A program made the translations under genes and the position numbers. The notes under the pieces were generated by a model. The model was given only the letters and a program-made list of their open reading frames with translations, did no database searches and had not been told where the DNA came from. Shown here one piece after another: positions 39,097 to 46,556 of a stretch of 64,000 nt of DNA (its first letter is position 1; each line of letters starts with the position of its first letter). This DNA is from Streptomyces smaragdinus. Its GTDB lineage: Bacteria; Actinomycetota; Actinomycetes; Streptomycetales; Streptomycetaceae. The DNA is taken from positions 153,430-217,429 of the forward strand of contig NZ_WEGJ01000006.1 of NCBI RefSeq assembly GCF_009604385.1. Reading direction: 5' to 3'.

Positions 39097-40383
39097 GTGA
39101 GCACCCTCGAACCGACCCGCCCGCAGGACCTCGCCGCGCTGACGGCCGGCCTGCCCCGCGTCCGCCGCCGCACCACGATCGTGCTGCTCGTCAGCCAGGT
39201 GCTGGGCGGTCTCGGCGTGGCGATCGGCATCGCCCTGTCCGCCCTGCTGGCCGAGGAGGTGTCGGGCTCCGAGGCGATGTCCGGTCTCGGACAGACCTCG
39301 ACGGTCGCCGGCACCGCCGTGCTCGCGCTGCCGCTGGCCTCGCTGATGAGCCGCCGGGGACGGCGGGCGGGGCTGGTGCTCGCGTATCTGATCGGCGCCG
39401 CCGGGGCCGCGCTGGTGGTGCTGGCGTCCGTGATCGGCAGCTTCGCGCTGCTGCTGACCGGGATGGCGGCCTTCGGCGCCGGCTCCTCCGCCAATCTGGC
39501 GGCCCGGTTCGCCGCCGCCGACCTCGCCGAGCCGGCCCGCCGGGGCCGGGCGATCGCCACGGTGGTCTGGGCGACGACCATCGGCGCCGTCCTCGGGCCG
39601 AACATCGCCGCCCCCGCCGGACGCAGCGTCTCCGGCGCGGGCGTCCCCGAGTCGGCCGGCCCGTTCGTCTGGGCCACCGGGGTGTTCCTGGTCGCCGCGG
39701 CGGTGATGGCGGTGGCGCTGCGCCCCGACCCGCTGCTGACGGCCCGCGCCCTGGCCACGGGGGACGGCGCCGGACCCGAGGACCGGTCGCTGCGCGCGGC
39801 GCTGGCGGCGGTGCGCGTCTCGCCGATGGCCCGGCTGGCGCTGCTGACGGTGGCCGTCTCGCACACCACGATGGTCGCGATCATGGTGATGACGCCGCTG
39901 GACCTCGTCCACCACGGCGCGGACATCGAGCTGATCGGCCTCGTCTTCTCCAGCCACATCCTCGGCATGTACGCGTTCTCGCCGGTGATGGGCTGGCTCG
40001 CGGATCGCCTGGGCCGGATATCCGTGATCGGCCTGGCGGTCGCACTGCTCGCCCTGGCCGCGCTGCTGGCCGGCACCGCGCGGGGCAACCATGTGCAGAG
40101 CGCCGTCGGCCTGTTCGTCCTCGGCCTGGGCTGGTCGGCCGGCCTGGTGGCCGGATCCGCACTGCTCACCGACTCCGTGCCGCAGGCCGCCCGGGCCGGG
40201 GTACAGGGCCTGGCGGACCTGTCGATGAGCTCCCTCGCCGGCGCCGGCGGAGCCCTGGCCGGGGTGGTCGTGGCACAGGCGGGTTACGGCTGGCTGAACA
40301 CCGTAGGAGCGGCGTTGCTCGTCCCGGTGGCTGTGCTCGCCGTACTCACTCGTGGCAGGATGCCGCGGACGGCAAAGGAATGA
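39097..40383 (+). CDS. MFS transporter (drug/sugar efflux-like)
   Basis: 428-residue major facilitator with about 12 spans. Typical loop 2-3 motif (LASLMSRRGRRAGLVLAYLI) and the second-half copy (MGWLADRLGRISVIGLAVAL) are present, with QVLGGLGVAIGIALSALLAE in helix 1. No cargo-specific motif is recognised; the group includes many drug exporters. Leaderless start likely: GACACT (39084-39089) lies 7 nt before GTG 39097. It is followed by the DUF1697 gene 24 nt downstream, possibly in the same operon. Confidence 0.9.
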   Translation: MSTLEPTRPQDLAALTAGLPRVRRRTTIVLLVSQVLGGLGVAIGIALSALLAEEVSGSEAMSGLGQTSTVAGTAVLALPLASLMSRRGRRAGLVLAYLIGAAGAALVVLASVIGSFALLLTGMAAFGAGSSANLAARFAAADLAEPARRGRAIATVVWATTIGAVLGPNIAAPAGRSVSGAGVPESAGPFVWATGVFLVAAAVMAVALRPDPLLTARALATGDGAGPEDRSLRAALAAVRVSPMARLALLTVAVSHTTMVAIMVMTPLDLVHHGADIELIGLVFSSHILGMYAFSPVMGWLADRLGRISVIGLAVALLALAALLAGTARGNHVQSAVGLFVLGLGWSAGLVAGSALLTDSVPQAARAGVQGLADLSMSSLAGAGGALAGVVVAQAGYGWLNTVGAALLVPVAVLAVLTRGRMPRTAKE

Positions 40384-40407
40384 TCGACTCCAGGGAGGGG
40401 TGCGGGC

Positions 40408-40950
40408 GTGAGCAAGCAGATTGCCCTGCTGCGCGGGATCAATGTCAGCGGCACCAACAAGATTCCCATGGCTCGGCTGCGTGAAATCCTCACCGAGCGC
40501 GGCTACGCGAACGTCGTCACCTACGTCGCCAGCGGGAACATCGTCTTCGACGACCCGGGCACGGCCCCCGAGAAGACCGCCATGTCCATCGAGCTGGCCA
40601 TCTCGGAGGAGTTCGGCCTGCAGATCCCGGTCATCGTCCGCACCCGCGACGAGATCCTGGAGCTGATCGAGAGCAACCCGCTGCCGGACGCAACGGCGGA
40701 ACCGGCCAAATTCCTGGCGGTGTTCCTCTCCGCGGTGCCGCGCGACACCTGGTTCCAGACGGACGACCCCGAGAAGTACGAGCCGGACCAGTACGTGGTC
40801 GGCGACCGGGTCGTCTACGTCTGGTGCCCCAACGGCCTCGGCCGTTCGAAGCTGGCGGCGAACTTCGCCAACAAGAAGCTGGGGTTCACCGCCACGGCCC
40901 GCAACTGGAACACGGTGCTGAAGCTCCGCGAGCTCACCGAGGAGCACTGA
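40408..40950 (+). CDS. DUF1697 family protein
   Basis: 180-residue cytoplasmic protein of the widespread, uncharacterised DUF1697 family. Family start QIALLRGINVSGTNKIPMAR is intact, followed by VTYVASGNIVFDD and a C-terminal RNWNTVLKLRELTEEH. The GTG start at 40408 has GGAGGGG upstream. Function unknown; some relatives are annotated as DNA- or nucleotide-binding without proof. Confidence 0.9.
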   Translation: MSKQIALLRGINVSGTNKIPMARLREILTERGYANVVTYVASGNIVFDDPGTAPEKTAMSIELAISEEFGLQIPVIVRTRDEILELIESNPLPDATAEPAKFLAVFLSAVPRDTWFQTDDPEKYEPDQYVVGDRVVYVWCPNGLGRSKLAANFANKKLGFTATARNWNTVLKLRELTEEH

Positions 40951-41008
40951 ACCGTACCGGGAAAACGGCTGTCACCCGGCCCCCCGTGCGCCCTACCCTC
41001 GGTCGGGT

Positions 41009-41563
41009 ATGGATGAGAAGAGACTGATCAGGACCTCCAAGCGGCTGTCGCACTGCCTGCGGCACGATCCCGCGCACTACGGCGTCGCGCTGGACGGCGC
41101 CGGCTGGGTGGAGGTGGACGTCCTGCTGAAGGCCCTGGCCGCGCGGGGCATCCGGGTGAGCCGGGCCGACCTCGACGAGGTGGTCGCCGGCAACGACAAG
41201 AAGCGCTTCGCGTTCTCCGCCGACGGCCGCCGCATCCGCGCCAGCCAGGGCCACAGCATCACCGTCGACCTGGGCTACGAGCCCGTGGAACCGCCGGCCG
41301 TGCTTTACCACGGCACCGTCGGCAGCGCGCTGCCACAGATCCGGCGTGACGGCCTGCGCCCCATGAACCGCCACGACGTCCACCTCTCCGCCGACGTCGC
41401 GACCGCCCGCCGGGTGGGCACCCGGCGCGGAAAACCCGTCGTCCTCACGGTGGACGCGGCCCGGCTGCACGCCGACGGCACCGAGTTCCGCCGCAGCGCC
41501 AACGGCGTCTGGCTGGTGTCCCAGGTGCCCCCGGAGTACCTCGGGACACTCCCGTCCGCGTAA
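41009..41563 (+). CDS. kptA: RNA 2'-phosphotransferase KptA/Tpt1
   Basis: 184-residue enzyme that in eukaryotes removes the splice-junction 2'-phosphate of ligated tRNA by transfer to NAD+. The sequence has the family's two lobes: LSHCLRHDPAHYGVALDGAG with the key Arg-His, KKRFAFSADGRRIRASQGHS, and LYHGTVGSALPQIRRDGL with HGT. A further Arg sits in NRHDVHLSADVATARRVGTR. Its substrate in bacteria is unsettled because they lack this tRNA splicing route; repair of RNA 2'-phosphates is the usual guess. -10-like TACCCT lies 9 nt before ATG. About 5-7 kb away lie an RNA ligase and tRNA-like units. Confidence 0.95.
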   Translation: MDEKRLIRTSKRLSHCLRHDPAHYGVALDGAGWVEVDVLLKALAARGIRVSRADLDEVVAGNDKKRFAFSADGRRIRASQGHSITVDLGYEPVEPPAVLYHGTVGSALPQIRRDGLRPMNRHDVHLSADVATARRVGTRRGKPVVLTVDAARLHADGTEFRRSANGVWLVSQVPPEYLGTLPSA

Positions 41564-41614
41564 GACCCGCCCCGGGCCGTCACCTTTCGCGATCAACCCG
41601 CTAGGGTCATGCGC

Positions 41615-42085
41615 ATGCCGATCCCCGCGGTCATCCCGATCCGGTACGAACCGGGCTATCGCACCGAGCACATCGGGCGCTACGACGAGGGCCAGTTCTT
41701 CGCCTCGGTCACCGCCGCCTACACGGACGACTTCCGCCCGGGCGCCGACGACTGGCTGCGCCACCGGCGCTGGTACGCCGTGCTGCACCGGTTCGACGCC
41801 GACGGCACGCACACCGGCTCGGACATCTGGACGCCCGGCCCCGGCGTACCCGCGGACGGCCGGCTCGACGCGCGGCTGGAGCAGCTGCTCGGCAGCCTGC
41901 CCGGACTGGAGTTCGGGGACATCGCGATCCGCCCGTTCGAACTGCGGCACGACGGGATCCGGTTCGGGCTGGTGCCCGAGTGCCACGACGAGAAGGCCGC
42001 CGAGGCCGGCGAGCCCGACTGGGCGGAGCTCTATCCGGACCGGCTGGGCTTCAGCACGCCCTGGAACGGGGAGTACAGCACATGA
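41615..42085 (+). CDS. Hypothetical protein upstream of psuG
   Basis: 156-residue protein I do not recognise. It is rich in aromatic and charged residues (PIRYEPGYRTEHIGRYDEGQ; TAAYTDDFRPGADDWLRHRR) with no membrane span or signal. ATG 41615 lies 7 nt after a -10-like TAGGGT (leaderless); ATG 41609 is also possible. Its stop overlaps the psuG start as ATGA, so it is translationally coupled to pseudouridine breakdown. That link is the only functional hint. Confidence 0.75.
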   Translation: MPIPAVIPIRYEPGYRTEHIGRYDEGQFFASVTAAYTDDFRPGADDWLRHRRWYAVLHRFDADGTHTGSDIWTPGPGVPADGRLDARLEQLLGSLPGLEFGDIAIRPFELRHDGIRFGLVPECHDEKAAEAGEPDWAELYPDRLGFSTPWNGEYST

Positions 42086-42978
42086 ACCTTTCCTCCGAGG
42101 TACGCGAGGCCATGGACGCCGGCCGCCCCGTCGTCGCCCTCGAATCCACGATCATCGCCCACGGCCTCCCCCGCCCCCGCAACGCCGGGGTCGCCGTCGA
42201 ACTCGAGGGCATCGTCCGCGCCGCGGGCGCCGTACCGGCGACGATCGCCGTGCTCGACGGCGTCCCGCACGTGGGGCTGGACGCGAAGGGGCTGGCCCGG
42301 GTCGCCGAGGACGACGCCATGCGCAAGATCGGCGTGCGGGATCTCGCGCCCGCCCGGGCCCTCGGGGCGTCCGGGGCGACGACGGTCTCCGCGACGGCGT
42401 TCCTCGCGGCGTCCGCCGGGATCCCGGTGTTCGCGACCGGGGGGCTCGGCGGTGTGCACCGGGACTGGGTGACGACGCAGGACGAGTCCGCGGACCTGGG
42501 CCTGCTCGCGCGGACCCCGATCGCGGTGGTGTGCGCCGGGGTGAAGTCGATCCTCGACGTACCGGCGACGCTGCAGCGGCTGGAGACCCTGGGGGTGCCG
42601 GTCGTGGGGTACGGGACGGACGAGTTCCCCGGGTTCTACCTGCGGTCCTCGGGGCATCCGGTGGACTGGACGGTGCACGGTCCCGAGGAGGCCGCCGGGG
42701 TGCTGCGGGCGCAGGGCGAGCTGGGCGTGCCCTCGTCGGTGATCGTCGCCAACCCGGTGCCGGAGGCGGAGCAGCTGGACCCCGCCCTGCACGACCGGGT
42801 GCTGGCGGAGGGCCTCGCGGCGGCCGTACGCGAGGAGGTCACCGGGCAGGCCGTGACGCCGTTCCTGCTGGCGTACCTCACGCGGCACACCGCGGGCGCC
42901 TCGCTGGAGGCGAACCTGGCGGCGGTACGGGGGAACGTGCGCGTGGCGGCGGAGATCGCGCGGTGTCTGCGGCCGTAG
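42082..42978 (+). CDS. psuG: Pseudouridine-5'-phosphate glycosidase
   Basis: 298-residue enzyme that reversibly splits pseudouridine 5'-phosphate into uracil and ribose 5-phosphate, used to degrade the C-nucleoside released from RNA. Family motifs are intact: VVALESTIIAHGLPRPRNAG near the N-terminus, ASGATTVSATAFLAASAGIP, FATGGLGGVHR and VVCAGVKSILDVPATLQRLE with the catalytic Lys. It overlaps the upstream small gene by ATGA and the following kinase gene by 16 nt, so three genes are coupled. Confidence 0.95.
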   Translation: MNLSSEVREAMDAGRPVVALESTIIAHGLPRPRNAGVAVELEGIVRAAGAVPATIAVLDGVPHVGLDAKGLARVAEDDAMRKIGVRDLAPARALGASGATTVSATAFLAASAGIPVFATGGLGGVHRDWVTTQDESADLGLLARTPIAVVCAGVKSILDVPATLQRLETLGVPVVGYGTDEFPGFYLRSSGHPVDWTVHGPEEAAGVLRAQGELGVPSSVIVANPVPEAEQLDPALHDRVLAEGLAAAVREEVTGQAVTPFLLAYLTRHTAGASLEANLAAVRGNVRVAAEIARCLRP

Positions 42979-43898
42979 GGCTGCTGGTGGTGGGCGACGT
43001 CGTCACGGACGTCGTCGCCCGGCACACCGGGCCGCTCGCCCCCGGTACAGACACCGCGGCGCGGATCACGACGCTGCCGGGCGGCGCCGGCGCCAACGCG
43101 GCGTCGTGGGCCGCCCGGTGCGGTGCCCCCGCGGTGCGGATGCTGGGGCGGGCGGGGCGGGACTCGGCCGGCTGGCACGCGACGGAGCTGCGGCGCCACG
43201 GGGTCGAACCCCGGCTGAGCGTGGACCCCGGGCTGCCCACCGGGACGGTGATCGCCCTGGTCGACGGGGCGGACGGCGCCGAGCGGACGTTCCTCACCGA
43301 CAGCGGGGCGTCGGTCGCCCTGACCCCGGCCGACTGGGACGAGGACCTGCTCGCGGGGGTGGCGCACGTCCACCTCTCCGGCTACCTCTGCTTCACCCCC
43401 GGCGGCCGTGAACTGACCGCCCTCGTCGCCGCGTCGGCGCACGCCCGGGGCGCCACACTGAGCGTCGACCCGGCGTCGACGGGATTCATCGAACGCCTCG
43501 GGGTGGACGTCTTCCGCTCCGCGATCCGCCCCGCGGACCTGATCCTGCCCAACGCCGCCGAGGCCCGGCTGCTCACCGGCGCGGCGGATCCCGCGCGGGC
43601 CGCCGGGGAGCTGAGCGCGGTGCACGGCACGGCCGTCGTCACCCTCGGCCCCGGCGGAGCGCTGGTCGCCCGGGACGGCGGACCGGCCGCGCGGGTCCCC
43701 GCCGTACCGGCGGATCCGGTGGACACGACGGGGGCGGGGGACGCGTTCACGGGGGCGTATCTCGCCGCGTGGCTCGGCGGGGCGGAGCCGGTGGCGGCGG
43801 CGCGGGCCGGATGCGCGGCGGCGGCCGTGGCGGTGGGGACGGTGGGCGGGCGGCCGCCCCCGGACCGGCTCCGGCCGCCGGGTCAGGACCAGCCGTAG
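42963..43898 (+). CDS. psuK: PfkB-family kinase, probable pseudouridine kinase
   Basis: 311-residue PfkB kinase that probably phosphorylates pseudouridine to pseudouridine 5'-phosphate, the PsuG substrate. Its GTG start lies inside the end of psuG. Motifs: VVGDVVTDVVARHTG, LPGGAGANAASWAARCGA, and the C-terminal signature DPVDTTGAGDAFTGAYLAAW with catalytic Asp. The substrate is assigned from the psuG overlap; ribokinase-like activity on another nucleoside is the alternative. Its 3' end overlaps the opposed PemK-type gene by 16 nt. Confidence 0.85.
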   Translation: MSAAVGLLVVGDVVTDVVARHTGPLAPGTDTAARITTLPGGAGANAASWAARCGAPAVRMLGRAGRDSAGWHATELRRHGVEPRLSVDPGLPTGTVIALVDGADGAERTFLTDSGASVALTPADWDEDLLAGVAHVHLSGYLCFTPGGRELTALVAASAHARGATLSVDPASTGFIERLGVDVFRSAIRPADLILPNAAEARLLTGAADPARAAGELSAVHGTAVVTLGPGGALVARDGGPAARVPAVPADPVDTTGAGDAFTGAYLAAWLGGAEPVAAARAGCAAAAVAVGTVGGRPPPDRLRPPGQDQP

Positions 43899-44332
43899 CG
43901 CAGCCGCAGCCGGTGCTCCACCAGATGGAACCGCTGCCGGTCCAGGGCGCACGCCTCCCGGCGCATCCCCTCGGGGTGCACCCGCAGCACCCGGTCCAGG
44001 TCCACCCAGGAGTCCCGCCCGCTGCGGTCCCACGGCCCGGAGCCCAGCGGCACCCACTCCCGGTCCTGGTCGTGCCGCTTGGACGACAGCTGTACGGCGA
44101 GCAGGGTGCCGCGCGGCTCGCGCGCGACCACCAGCACCGGGCGGTCCTTGCCGCGGCCGTCGTTCTCCTCGTACGGCACCCACGTCCAGACGATCTCGCC
44201 CGGATCCGGGTCGCCGTCGGGGTCGGGGGCGTACGCGGTGTGGACCGGGCCCACGCGGCGGGGCTGTATCTCCGTGGTGGCACCGGGGCCGTGCCGGCCC
44301 GGGAGCGCTGCGTCGTTGATCGATTCCGTCAC
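43883..44332 (-). CDS. PemK/MazF-type toxin-like RNase
   Basis: 149-residue protein with a PemK/MazF-like beta-barrel: GEIVWTWVPYEENDGRGKDR, PVLVVAREPRGTLLAVQLSS, then a DLDRVLRVHPEGMRREACAL helix. Family members are sequence-specific mRNA or tRNA endonucleases. A disordered N-terminal region of about 45 residues precedes the barrel, longer than usual. No antitoxin gene is adjacent, so it is a solitary or domesticated member. GTG 44332 is chosen; the frame can extend to 44371. Convergent overlap with psuK. The RNase prediction fits an RNA-centred neighbourhood but is not proven. Confidence 0.82.
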   Translation of the reverse strand: MTESINDAALPGRHGPGATTEIQPRRVGPVHTAYAPDPDGDPDPGEIVWTWVPYEENDGRGKDRPVLVVAREPRGTLLAVQLSSKRHDQDREWVPLGSGPWDRSGRDSWVDLDRVLRVHPEGMRREACALDRQRFHLVEHRLRLRYGWS

Positions 44333-44430
44333 AGCCCCGCACGTTAGCGTGGCACCGGGAGCGGGCGTCAACCTCCCCCGCTGTGACTACCGATGGGTAG
44401 GGCGGACCCTGGAGGGAGAGAAGGGGTGAG

Positions 44431-44769
44431 GTGACGATGCGCCGTACCGGAGACGAGCCGCTGCACGCGCGCAGTCCGCTGCGGATGCGCTTCTGGCTCG
44501 CCGTGTGGGGCACGCTGCTGATGACGGTCATCACGGTCGGCTTCGCCGCCACCGACCGGCCGGGGTGGGCGGCGGTAACCGCCGCGCTGGCCGCGGTGAC
44601 GGTGATCGACCTGTTCGTCATCCGGCGCCATCGGCGCCAGGGGCCGCACTACCAGCCGGGGCCCGATGTGCCGCCGTACCGGCCGGCGGACGACGACGAG
44701 CCCGGGCTCAGCCGTTCCAGGCCGGCCGGCGGGGATCGTCGACACGGACCAGGACGTCCGCCGCCCTGA
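44431..44769 (+). CDS. Small membrane protein (DUF6343-like)
   Basis: 112-residue protein starting MTMRRTGDEPLHARSPLRMR. Two membrane spans (about 21-42, RFWLAVWGTLLMTVITVGFA, and 48-64) are followed by a basic stretch and a Pro/Asp-rich tail (GPDVPPYRPADDDEPG). This matches a small streptomycete family of unknown function. Ribosome site AAGGGGTGAG. The 3' end overlaps the opposed gene at 44708 by 62 nt. Confidence 0.75.
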   Translation: MTMRRTGDEPLHARSPLRMRFWLAVWGTLLMTVITVGFAATDRPGWAAVTAALAAVTVIDLFVIRRHRRQGPHYQPGPDVPPYRPADDDEPGLSRSRPAGGDRRHGPGRPPP

Positions 44770-45340
44770 CCGGGTCGACCTCGTCCTCGTACCGCGCGAA
44801 GGCGGGCAGCGTCCACCGCTCGGCGGCCGGGGTACGGCGGGCGAGGGCGGCTGGGGTGAGACCGAGATGGACGGTCAGGTCGAACGGGAACCAGTGCCCC
44901 AGCAGCAGCGGCCCGTACAGCACGACCACCGTGCCGGGCTTCAGCTCCGTGTACGGGGAGCGCGTGGCGCGGTCCGTCACGGGGTCCCACAGATCAGGCA
45001 GGATCCGTCCGCTGCCGCCCGGCTCCAGCGGCGCGAACACCTCGCGCCACAGCGCCGGCACGTCCAGCCGGCCGTCGTAGTACGCGTCGGGGTCCTCGCG
45101 GCCGAACTCGTACCGGAGCGAGGCGGGGCGGAGGAAACCCTCCGCCCCGACGAGCCGGACGTGCCGGCCGAGCGGCGGCAGCTCCCGCGCGAGCTCCCCG
45201 GCGAGTTCACCGGCGCCGGCGGCGGGGGCGGCGTCCAGCGCGATGCGCAAGAACGCCCCGCCGTCGGCGGGCTCGCAGTCGGCGATCCGCCGGGCCAGGG
45301 CGGCTGCGAGCTGCGGCCGGGAGATCGCCGTGAGTCGCAC
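44708..45340 (-). CDS. Uridine kinase-like protein with degraded P-loop
   Basis: 210-residue protein with the layout of actinobacterial uridine kinase-like proteins: VRLVGAEGFLRPASLRYEFG, EDPDAYYDGRLDVPALWREV and VVVLYGPLLLGHWFPFDLTV. The strand that should carry the Walker A (GxxGxGK[ST]) reads LRIALDAAPAAGAGELAGEL, without the Gly-Lys-Ser/Thr end. Either the protein no longer binds ATP in the usual way or it binds a nucleotide differently. GTG start 45340 lies 11 nt after the DUF5302-type gene. Confidence 0.75.
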   Translation of the reverse strand: MRLTAISRPQLAAALARRIADCEPADGGAFLRIALDAAPAAGAGELAGELARELPPLGRHVRLVGAEGFLRPASLRYEFGREDPDAYYDGRLDVPALWREVFAPLEPGGSGRILPDLWDPVTDRATRSPYTELKPGTVVVLYGPLLLGHWFPFDLTVHLGLTPAALARRTPAAERWTLPAFARYEDEVDPVRAADVLVRVDDPRRPAWNG

Positions 45341-45351
45341 CGGCGCCGCGG

Positions 45352-45561
45352 TCAGCCGCTCTTGCGGCGGAACTCGCGCTTGCCGCCGGCCGGGCCGTGC
45401 GCCCCGTGGATCTTCGATCCGTCCTTGCCGGAGCCCGGGCCGCCCTTGCCCTGGCCCTGCTTCTTGCGCGCGAGCGCCTCGCGGAAGCGTCGCTTCATGT
45501 CGTCCTCGGGGGGCTGCTCCTCACCGGTGGTCTCGGTCTGCGGATCGCCTTCTGCGGTCAT
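45352..45561 (-). CDS. Small DUF5302-type protein
   Basis: 69-residue, very hydrophilic protein: TAEGDPQTETTGEEQPPEDD, then MKRRFREALARKKQ and a Gly/Lys-rich tail ending GGKREFRRKSG. This short acidic-then-basic pattern is a conserved actinobacterial family with no known role. ATG 45561 is used; the frame extends to 45705 without similarity. Possibly co-transcribed with the uridine kinase-like gene. Confidence 0.8.
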   Translation of the reverse strand: MTAEGDPQTETTGEEQPPEDDMKRRFREALARKKQGQGKGGPGSGKDGSKIHGAHGPAGGKREFRRKSG

Positions 45562-45728
45562 GATGGCCCCCAGATCTGTAGGTTCTTGCACCCCAGCCTC
45601 GCACGTCCGGGCACCGGATTGCGAGGGAATACGCTCCGGCCGCGCCCGCGAGTGACCCCGCGCGGCCCCGAAGCCGGACGAACCGGAATCCGGTGTACTG
45701 ATCATGCCCCGGGCGGCATGATCAGGTC

Positions 45729-46265
45729 ATGTCCACCCGCCCCGTGCTGCTCCTCGACGTCGACGGCCCCCTCAACCCCTTCGCCGCGAAGCGGCACCGC
45801 CGCCCCCGCGGCTACACCACGCACCGCTTCCCCGTACCCGAGGTGCCGAAGCCGCTGCGGGTGTGGCTGCGCCCCGAACACGGGCCGCGACTGCTGGCCC
45901 TCCCCTATGACCTGGTCTGGGCGACGACGTGGATGCACGACGCCAACACCCATATAGGTCCCGTCCTCGGCCTGCCCACGTTGCCCGTCATCGAGTGGCC
46001 CGAGCTGCACACCGTCGAGCTCGACGGACTGCAGTGGAAGACCCGGCACATCCTGCGCTGGGCCGCCGGCCGCCCCTTCGCCTGGGTGGACGACGAGATC
46101 ACGGCCCGCGAGCAGCGCTTCTTCGCCGCACACCACGAGGGCCCGGCGCTGGCGCACTTCGTCGACCCCCGGCGCGGCCTCGTGGACGAGGACTTCGCGG
46201 CGCTGGCGGCGTGGGCGGACGGCCTCGCGGGCCGGCCGGACGATTTGGTGGACCCGGGGGCGTAG
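45729..46265 (+). CDS. HAD-domain protein of the RNA-repair (HAD-SAK) type
   Basis: 178-residue protein with a HAD phosphatase core: motif I VLLLDVDGPLNPF (nucleophile Asp and DxDG), then DLVWATTWMHDANTHIGPVL, the conserved W-A-T-x-W segment of the HAD domain found in 'Swiss army knife' RNA repair proteins, and AWVDDEITARE as the distal Asp pair. In RNA repair such domains remove terminal phosphates so that ends can be ligated. The CATGAT box 6 nt before the ATG suggests a leaderless mRNA. It points toward, and ends 67 nt from, the tRNA-like units. The repair role is an inference from family and context. Confidence 0.8.
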   Translation: MSTRPVLLLDVDGPLNPFAAKRHRRPRGYTTHRFPVPEVPKPLRVWLRPEHGPRLLALPYDLVWATTWMHDANTHIGPVLGLPTLPVIEWPELHTVELDGLQWKTRHILRWAAGRPFAWVDDEITAREQRFFAAHHEGPALAHFVDPRRGLVDEDFAALAAWADGLAGRPDDLVDPGA

Positions 46266-46284
46266 CCTGCCCCCGGGCCCCATG

Positions 46285-46311
46285 GTGCCGCCCATGTGCG
46301 CACACCGGCAC
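46285..46311 (-). terminator. Hairpin downstream of permuted tRNA-like unit B
   Basis: GTGCC (46285-46289) pairs with GGCAC (46307-46311), and the loop holds the perfect palindrome TGTGCGCACA (46295-46304). It lies just beyond the trailer of unit B and is a plausible end point for the minus-strand transcript. Confidence 0.4.
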
Positions 46312-46331
46312 GCTTGAGGGATCGGGTCATT

Positions 46332-46407
46332 CTCACGACGTCGTGTTCTGCCGTTGAACTACGGCCGCACGCAGCGCGGCCGACGGGATTTGAACCCGTA
46401 TCCGACG
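46332..46407 (-). tRNA. Circularly permuted tRNA-like unit B (3' half before 5' half)
   Basis: Read on the minus strand. The 3' half comes first: anticodon-stem CGTCG (46407-46403), 3-nt variable region, T arm ACGGG-TTCAAAT-CCCGT (46399-46383), acceptor CGGCCGC (46382-46376). After a 7-nt linker (46375-46369) comes the 5' half: acceptor GCGGCCG (46368-46362), TA, D arm GTTC-AACGGCA-GAAC (46359-46345), A, anticodon-stem CGACG (46343-46339), loop TCGTGAG. The acceptor halves match 7/7 and the anticodon-stem halves 5/5. Outside the core, trailer ACCC-GATCC (46327-46319) pairs with leader GGATC-GGGT (46432-46420) around a 4-nt bulge. No CCA is encoded. If the loop is used as written the anticodon is GTG (His), but the U33 position is C. 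Confidence 0.6.
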
Positions 46408-46475
46408 ATCATTGCCCGTACCCGGTCGATCCGGTGTTCGGCGGCGAATGCTGAGCCTGGAGCAAGAGTCTGAGA

Positions 46476-46556
46476 TTGATCGCGGTCTGCCTCTGCCGAT
46501 TGGGCTACCGCGGCCCGGAAGTGCCGCGGGGTGGGCTCGAACCACCACTGGAACCG
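46476..46556 (-). tRNA. Circularly permuted tRNA-like unit A (3' half before 5' half)
   Basis: Read on the minus strand. 3' half: CGGTT (46556-46552), variable loop CCAGT, T arm GGTGG-TTCGAGC-CCACC (46546-46530), acceptor CCGCGGC (46529-46523), discriminator-like A. Then an 8-nt linker (46522-46515). 5' half: acceptor GCCGCGG (46514-46508), TA, D arm GCC...GGC with GG in the loop (46505-46489), A, anticodon-stem GACCG (46487-46483), loop CGATCAA. Acceptor halves match 7/7, the anticodon stem 5/5 with one G-T, extendable by two G-C pairs. Leader and trailer pair too: CTCAG (46474-46470) with CTGAG (46577-46573), CTTG with CAAG and CTCC with GGAG (out to 46593). All canonical lengths except the permutation. 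Confidence 0.65.

Noticed and set aside
46376..46514. A single conventional tRNA using the unit A 5' half and the unit B 3' half
   Set aside because: The acceptor ends GCCGCGG and CGGCCGC pair only 5/7 and the span of 139 nt is too long, whereas each half pairs perfectly with its permuted neighbour.
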